From Gammaproteobacteria bacterium (GTDB taxonomy: Bacteria; Pseudomonadota; Gammaproteobacteria; JAPPPA01), in the NCBI GenBank assembly GCA_028817755.1, contig JAPPPA010000240.1, positions 1 to 10,213 of the forward strand: a stretch of 10,213 nt of DNA, written 5' to 3'. The notes beneath the pieces are model-generated. The model worked only from the letters and a program-made list of their open reading frames with translations. It was not told the origin of the DNA and did no database searches. Numbering within the stretch: position 1 is the stretch's first letter; each line of letters opens with the position of its first letter. Below are positions 6,722 to 10,213 of the stretch, piece by piece. The position numbers and the translations under genes are program-made.

Positions 6722-8008
6722 CTACGGAGATGGGCTTGGTGGCAGTGGCGGAGATGGTGGCTGGGGTGGCTCAATGGCGAACCGATCAATTTTAGCGGTT
6801 GGCACAATCAAAAATCTTGAAGAGCTGGGATCAACGAAGAAACCGTATTTAGAGTTCATTAAGAACAACTCTCCATAGTTTGGATGACTAATTGAATAGC
6901 TGCTTTTATATGACTCTGACTTAATGTTTGTTGCTTCACGATGAGCGTTGAAACCAAGCACTAACATTGCCACAAAAATTGCCTGTATCGTGTTCCGTAC
7001 GTTGTTAGGTGCTAAAAAATAATGCTCGAAAGGGAATATTTGTGTAACCACAACTGCTACTAATAGGCCAAGGGTTAGAGCGCCCTCGGTATAAAGGCTT
7101 CCAGTATCAATATAATCGTAAATCAGCCCCGCAAGAATGGCGGAAGCAAGCGCTGCAATGCCTATCCAATTGGGCGTGTTCGAAGGTTTAGGCCGACTAA
7201 AATATTCTGCTTCAATTTCCTCTTTGATGAGATCTTCAGACGCGCGACGTATAGTGAACGCCTGAAATCCGATCAGTACCAAGACAGAAATCACCACCTC
7301 TAGACTACTTGATAAATAATCTGATGCCGCAAAAAAACCCGCGGTATTTATATCTAGGTAACTGAACAAAATACTAATATAGAGATATCCACTAACCAAA
7401 AAGAACACTGAGCTTATTGAAGTCAGTAAAGCTATTTGTTTAGGTGAAAGGGAGATTTTTTTTATACGCTTCAGTCGCTCCGACTCTACTTGGTTACGGT
7501 GAAAAGACTTGGTACGCTTTAGAGATGCTTTGGCAGTTGCTTGTCTTCTTCTTTCTATAACTGCAAATGAGTCTTTCGTAATAGCTGGGGCGTTAGGTAC
7601 TAGTTGGCGGGCTTTCTTTAGCTCTTCTTCAACCCGGTTCTTTGATGTAGGGTCTTCGCCGAACGCCTTGTGCCCATAGAAATAAGCTCGCACAAGATAA
7701 AACTCCGCCGCTGCGTCTAGAACTCCCTCATCACATAACGTGATTTCTTTCCAATTTTCGAGGTGAGGCGTAATTGGTTGCTCTACGGAATCCGCTTCCA
7801 AAATTGCCTGAACGACCTCTAGGGCTAGTACGCTGGCCTTATTGAATGGAAGAGCTGGGTCGTGATCTTTTATTACTAAGTAAGTCTTAGCGTGTAGATC
7901 TTTCTTAATTCTTGTAAGAGCTTTTGTAGCTGAAGTGACAATATAATTCGCTCGTTTATTGGCGAGCCATTCGATAAGTGATTTAGCTAAGCCCAATGCA
8001 CTCTCCAA
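6722..8008 (-). CDS. Uncharacterised membrane protein with about five TM segments and a Pro-rich tail
   Basis: Up to 428 aa; I do not recognise the family. Residues 1-185 are soluble and mostly helical, ending in a strongly basic stretch (about 152-184, many Arg/Lys). TM segments lie at about 192-216, 236-254, 281-299, 308-325 and 339-354. A roughly 70-residue C-terminal domain follows, ending in a low-complexity tail (PPQPPSPPLPPSPSP, 413-427). An odd TM count places the two ends on opposite sides; the basic N-terminal part is probably cytoplasmic. There is no ATG near the start. TTG at 8008 has no ribosome site, while TTG at 7996 has GGAGAG (complement of 8001-8006) at a good distance and may be the real start. 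It lies 9 nt after the recombinase stop, in the same reading frame, so the two are probably co-expressed. The DNA is AT-rich compared with the TonB2 operon, as expected of acquired DNA. Confidence 0.72.
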   Translation of the reverse strand: MESALGLAKSLIEWLANKRANYIVTSATKALTRIKKDLHAKTYLVIKDHDPALPFNKASVLALEVVQAILEADSVEQPITPHLENWKEITLCDEGVLDAAAEFYLVRAYFYGHKAFGEDPTSKNRVEEELKKARQLVPNAPAITKDSFAVIERRRQATAKASLKRTKSFHRNQVESERLKRIKKISLSPKQIALLTSISSVFFLVSGYLYISILFSYLDINTAGFFAASDYLSSSLEVVISVLVLIGFQAFTIRRASEDLIKEEIEAEYFSRPKPSNTPNWIGIAALASAILAGLIYDYIDTGSLYTEGALTLGLLVAVVVTQIFPFEHYFLAPNNVRNTIQAIFVAMLVLGFNAHREATNIKSESYKSSYSISHPNYGELFLMNSKYGFFVDPSSSRFLIVPTAKIDRFAIEPPQPPSPPLPPSPSP

Positions 8009-8017
8009 TTTTTGTTG

Positions 8018-8596
8018 TTATTTGGTGCTGACGTTCCAGTGTCGTTTAACGGTGGGAAGGCTGATTCCTAAAGCTGTTGCGGCCTTAGACTGACTTAATC
8101 CTTCTGTCTTAAGCTTCTGAACTGATTTAGTGGTCTCGATGGCTCTAGGCCTACCCAGCTTAACACCGTTAGCTTTAGCTCTTTCCAAGCCTTCTTTTGT
8201 GCGCTCACGAATGCGGTTTCGCTCGAATTCAGAAAAAGCAGTGAACACTTGAAGCATTAACTTACCTTCAGCACTGGCTAAGTCACTTGTCGCCAAATCT
8301 AAGCTGTGAACTTTCACGCCTTTTTCTAGGAGCGAGAAGATTGTTTGTTGAACATCGATATTATCTCTGCCCAACCTATCAAGCTTCAAAACTACTAATG
8401 AATCACCTTTCTCAAGCTTGTGATCAACCAGCGTTTTAAATTTTGGCCGCATCATTGCTTGAACGGAACCCGAAATAGTTTCAGAAACTACGCGCTCGGA
8501 AGGAATTTCAAATCCTCGCTTTGCAATCTGTAAAACTTGGTTTTCAGTTGTTTGCTCTTCAGTGGAAACTCTACAGTACGCAAAAATTCTAGACAT
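8018..8596 (-). CDS. Resolvase/invertase-type serine recombinase
   Basis: 192 aa, close to the usual 180-200 aa of Tn3/gamma-delta resolvases and DNA invertases. The catalytic domain starts FAYCRVSTEEQT with nucleophile Ser11. LKLDRLGRD carries Asp73, Arg74 and Arg77, equivalent to the conserved active-site residues of gamma-delta resolvase. The long E-helix EGKLMLQVFTAFSEFERNRI leads into RTKEGLERAKANGVKLGRP, and a helix-turn-helix DNA-binding end (LSQSKAATALGISLPTVKRHW) completes it. All parts are present, so it is probably active. The ATG at 8596 is chosen because AGAGGG lies 8 nt upstream and the family begins at this point; an upstream ATG at 8635 falls inside repeats. No transposase gene lies nearby. 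The likely target is the repeat cluster just upstream. Whether it resolves, inverts or integrates cannot be told. Confidence 0.92.
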   Translation of the reverse strand: MSRIFAYCRVSTEEQTTENQVLQIAKRGFEIPSERVVSETISGSVQAMMRPKFKTLVDHKLEKGDSLVVLKLDRLGRDNIDVQQTIFSLLEKGVKVHSLDLATSDLASAEGKLMLQVFTAFSEFERNRIRERTKEGLERAKANGVKLGRPRAIETTKSVQKLKTEGLSQSKAATALGISLPTVKRHWNVSTK

Positions 8597-8604
8597 AAAT
8601 GACA

Positions 8605-8611
8605 CCCTCTC
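8605..8611 (-). promoter_or_regulatory. Shine-Dalgarno that fixes the recombinase start
   Basis: GAGAGGG on the minus strand ends 8 nt before the ATG at 8596, supporting this start over the in-frame ATG at 8635. Confidence 0.65.
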
Positions 8612-8614
8612 GGT

Positions 8615-8732
8615 TGGTATCAAATATGGTATCAATAATTAAATCTGGTATCAATTATGCTTTGGCTATTTTGTTGATACCGGAATTGGCGGTGTCTAAC
8701 TAGTATCAAAATACGAATGTTTGTTGATTCCA
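8615..8732. repeat. Cluster of six 9-bp repeats, probable recombinase binding (res-like) site
   Basis: TGGTATCAA occurs exactly at 8615-8623, 8627-8635 and 8646-8654. Related copies are TTGATACCG at 8674-8682 (inverted, one change), TAGTATCAA at 8701-8709 (one change) and TTGATTCCA at 8724-8732 (inverted, one change). This gives one direct pair (12-base step) and two facing inverted pairs spanning about 37 and 32 bases. Serine resolvases act at res sites made of several such paired half-sites next to their own gene, which fits this position. The cluster could equally be an operator for autoregulation. Confidence 0.7.
8626..8654 (-). promoter_or_regulatory. Candidate promoter of the recombinase gene, built from repeat copies
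   Basis: On the minus strand, TTGATA (complement of 8649-8654, 5 of 6 to the -35 consensus) is followed after 17 nt by TACCAT (complement of 8626-8631, 4 of 6 to the -10 consensus). Transcription would start near 8619, just before the ribosome site. Both hexamers fall within TGGTATCAA repeats, so binding of the recombinase there would block its own promoter. Confidence 0.35.
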
Positions 8733-8779
8733 GCTGCTACAGAGCCTCCCTAAAAAAACTCTAAGCGGACTCGCTATGA

Positions 8780-10213
8780 CTATTTGGGCGGTTCTGCAAG
8801 AGCTATATAGTGATATGGAAGGTCACGAGCATCTATGTTTAACCCGATAATCAGGCAATATTGGACATGCTCAGGTTCCAGTCCCCAAGCTGCCGCATTT
8901 TCAAAAAACTCATGGCGTCGCTCACTGTTTTCGTTTTTATATAGAACAACTGCTAGTGCATATTTAGATGATGCTGGCGGACTAAAGATAAGAGTGTTTT
9001 CATGTCCGTCAGTTTTCCAGTGTTTCTGGACGCGCCTAGCAAGTGTTTTAATGCCTTTAGAGATATCGACTTGGTTGTCGGGCGCGAAGTGGTTCAATAT
9101 GCCCCCGATTTCTGTCCATCGCGGAGTTGCTCGCTCCTCAAGTGTGTCGAATATTTCCTTGAACCAAGGTGAAATGGCGGGTTGTGGCTTGTCAATATGA
9201 ATCCCTTGATCTCTAGATATGTAGTAGCGATCTAATGGCTTCGACATATTAGTCAAAGCAATCATGCCACCAGCTTCATCAAGGTTCCCCATATTTAGAA
9301 GCGTTGTAGCGTAGAACCCCATATAGTCTAGTTCATCGCCAAAAACATTGTACTTCCCGAACAGCTCAGTTCTTCTAGATAGGTAATGAATTATCTGGAC
9401 TGGATGCTCTAGAAAATCGAATAGTGTTTCTAAGTCTGCGAGGTTAATTGTTGGGCAAGGGGTGAAGTCTTGTGGCAACCAGCCAGTATCCTTAATTAGT
9501 TCGAGATTAGTTTGTAAGGTGGCGAAGTCTTCCAGCGAAACTGAAACGCGCAGCACTTTTTTTATATCACCGATATCAACAGGAATCTTCGAGAGCAACT
9601 GGTCATCTGCTGCACCTCCTGTCATCAGCCCATTTAGCTTTTGTTCAAAACGATAAGATTGAACCGCAGGCTCAATAAACACTTCCTCAAGGTGTCTTTT
9701 TATTCTTCTCGGTGCTCCTCTTAGTGCTGGTGCCGATATTTTGTGAGACTTCGCCTCAAAAATGATCGCATGCGAATCAATGAAAGCAACTAGATCTGTC
9801 TCATACTCAACGCCATTGAAAACCCACTCAACCCCGGCAACAATATGTGAATCTGGAAAGCGCGTTTTAACAATGCTTTCGATTTTAGATTCCAAATAAG
9901 ACGCTCTACGGTCGTGCAGAGCATCTTTGTCGAATTGCTCCACCAAACCATCTAAAGCACCTAGAACATAGCTAAAAAACAACTGAGGAAGCACACAATA
10001 GTAATCTTCCCCCGTTGATATTATTGGTTTTAACCAAATTGGATTGTCCAAAAAGAAGAATTCATGCTTTCGACCTTCAAGCTCACTGAAGTTGAGTGAG
10101 AAGTACTCTAAAAGCTTTTCAATCACGCCTATTTCAATGTCTAGCAAACTAGACAGGCCAGACTTGTCGATAAGGTAGTTTTCGGAAGTCCGAAGGTCGA
10201 AGTGGCTCAACAG
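8780..10213 (-). CDS. Partial PD-(D/E)XK nuclease-fold protein (NERD-like), 5' end outside window
   Basis: At least 476 residues. The frame stays open to the window edge, and the first in-frame start is a TTG at 10210 with no visible ribosome site, so the true start is probably beyond the window. Numbered from that TTG, a helix with Glu108 (YLESKIESIV) precedes VEYETDLVAFIDSHAIIFEAKS. Asp139, Glu152 and Lys154 there form a PD-(D/E)XK metal-nuclease active site, and PAVQSYRFEQ follows at 181-190 with a Gln at the place seen in NERD-type nucleases. The remaining 280 or so residues are not recognised. It may cleave nucleic acid in defence, repair or element maintenance; the function is inferred from the motif only. 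It lies 183 bases upstream of the recombinase on the same strand, in similar AT-rich DNA. Confidence 0.72.
   Translation of the reverse strand: MLSHFDLRTSENYLIDKSGLSSLLDIEIGVIEKLLEYFSLNFSELEGRKHEFFFLDNPIWLKPIISTGEDYYCVLPQLFFSYVLGALDGLVEQFDKDALHDRRASYLESKIESIVKTRFPDSHIVAGVEWVFNGVEYETDLVAFIDSHAIIFEAKSHKISAPALRGAPRRIKRHLEEVFIEPAVQSYRFEQKLNGLMTGGAADDQLLSKIPVDIGDIKKVLRVSVSLEDFATLQTNLELIKDTGWLPQDFTPCPTINLADLETLFDFLEHPVQIIHYLSRRTELFGKYNVFGDELDYMGFYATTLLNMGNLDEAGGMIALTNMSKPLDRYYISRDQGIHIDKPQPAISPWFKEIFDTLEERATPRWTEIGGILNHFAPDNQVDISKGIKTLARRVQKHWKTDGHENTLIFSPPASSKYALAVVLYKNENSERRHEFFENAAAWGLEPEHVQYCLIIGLNIDARDLPYHYIALAEPPK

Noticed and set aside
8597..8635. Recombinase start at the upstream ATG (13 extra residues)
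   Set aside because: The extra residues are encoded by the 9-bp repeats, and the family begins at the downstream MSRIFAYCRVS with a good ribosome site.
8748..8775. Terminator after the nuclease gene (AGCG/CGCT stem then T7 on the minus strand)
   Set aside because: The stem is only 4 bp and is separated from the T-run by 5 bases; too weak to call.
6306..10213. Complete Tn3-type transposon
   Set aside because: A resolvase and a res-like site are present, but no transposase and no terminal inverted repeats are visible in the window.

Overview
The window looks like chromosomal DNA from a marine-type gammaproteobacterium. I infer this from a TonB2-type energy-transduction operon of the Vibrio/Shewanella/Cellvibrio-like kind, in the order DUF3450, TtpC-like ExbB, ExbB, ExbD, TonB, TPR. 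I cannot place the genus from sequence alone. There are two parts of different character. The left part (about 1-6305) is moderately GC-rich, compact and operonic. The right part (about 6306-10213) is visibly AT-richer: one 60-base line at 2701 counts 60% G+C and one at 6841 counts 33%. It holds accessory genes.

Left part, minus strand (5152 down to 51): six genes read as one transcript with junctions of 0-15 nt or 1-nt TAATG overlaps. They encode a secreted DUF3450 coiled-coil protein, a large TtpC-like MotA/TolQ/ExbB protein with its own periplasmic domain, a small ExbB, an ExbD, a TonB and a secreted TPR protein. Together they should form an inner-membrane proton-driven motor (ExbB/ExbD/TtpC) that energises TonB for outer-membrane receptor uptake, with DUF3450 and TPR proteins as periplasmic partners. 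Divergent from it, on the plus strand, is a family-2 glycosyltransferase with a C-terminal Rossmann-like segment (5264-6256). It ends in a perfect 19-bp stem terminator.

Junction (6306-6721): about 400 bases without a convincing gene. It contains an exact tandem 12-mer and an 8-bp-arm palindrome, and may be the edge of an acquired segment.

Right part, all minus strand: a 5'-truncated PD-(D/E)XK (NERD-like) nuclease-fold protein (8780-window end), a resolvase-type serine recombinase (8018-8596), and an unrecognised membrane protein with about five TM segments and a proline-rich tail (6722-8008). The last two lie in the same reading frame, separated by one TAA and three codons. Upstream of the recombinase is a cluster of six 9-bp TGGTATCAA-type repeats in both orientations. 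It looks like a resolvase binding/recombination site and overlaps a plausible promoter. The nuclease, recombinase and membrane protein could be a small mobile or defence-like cassette, but nothing in the sequence proves such a function.
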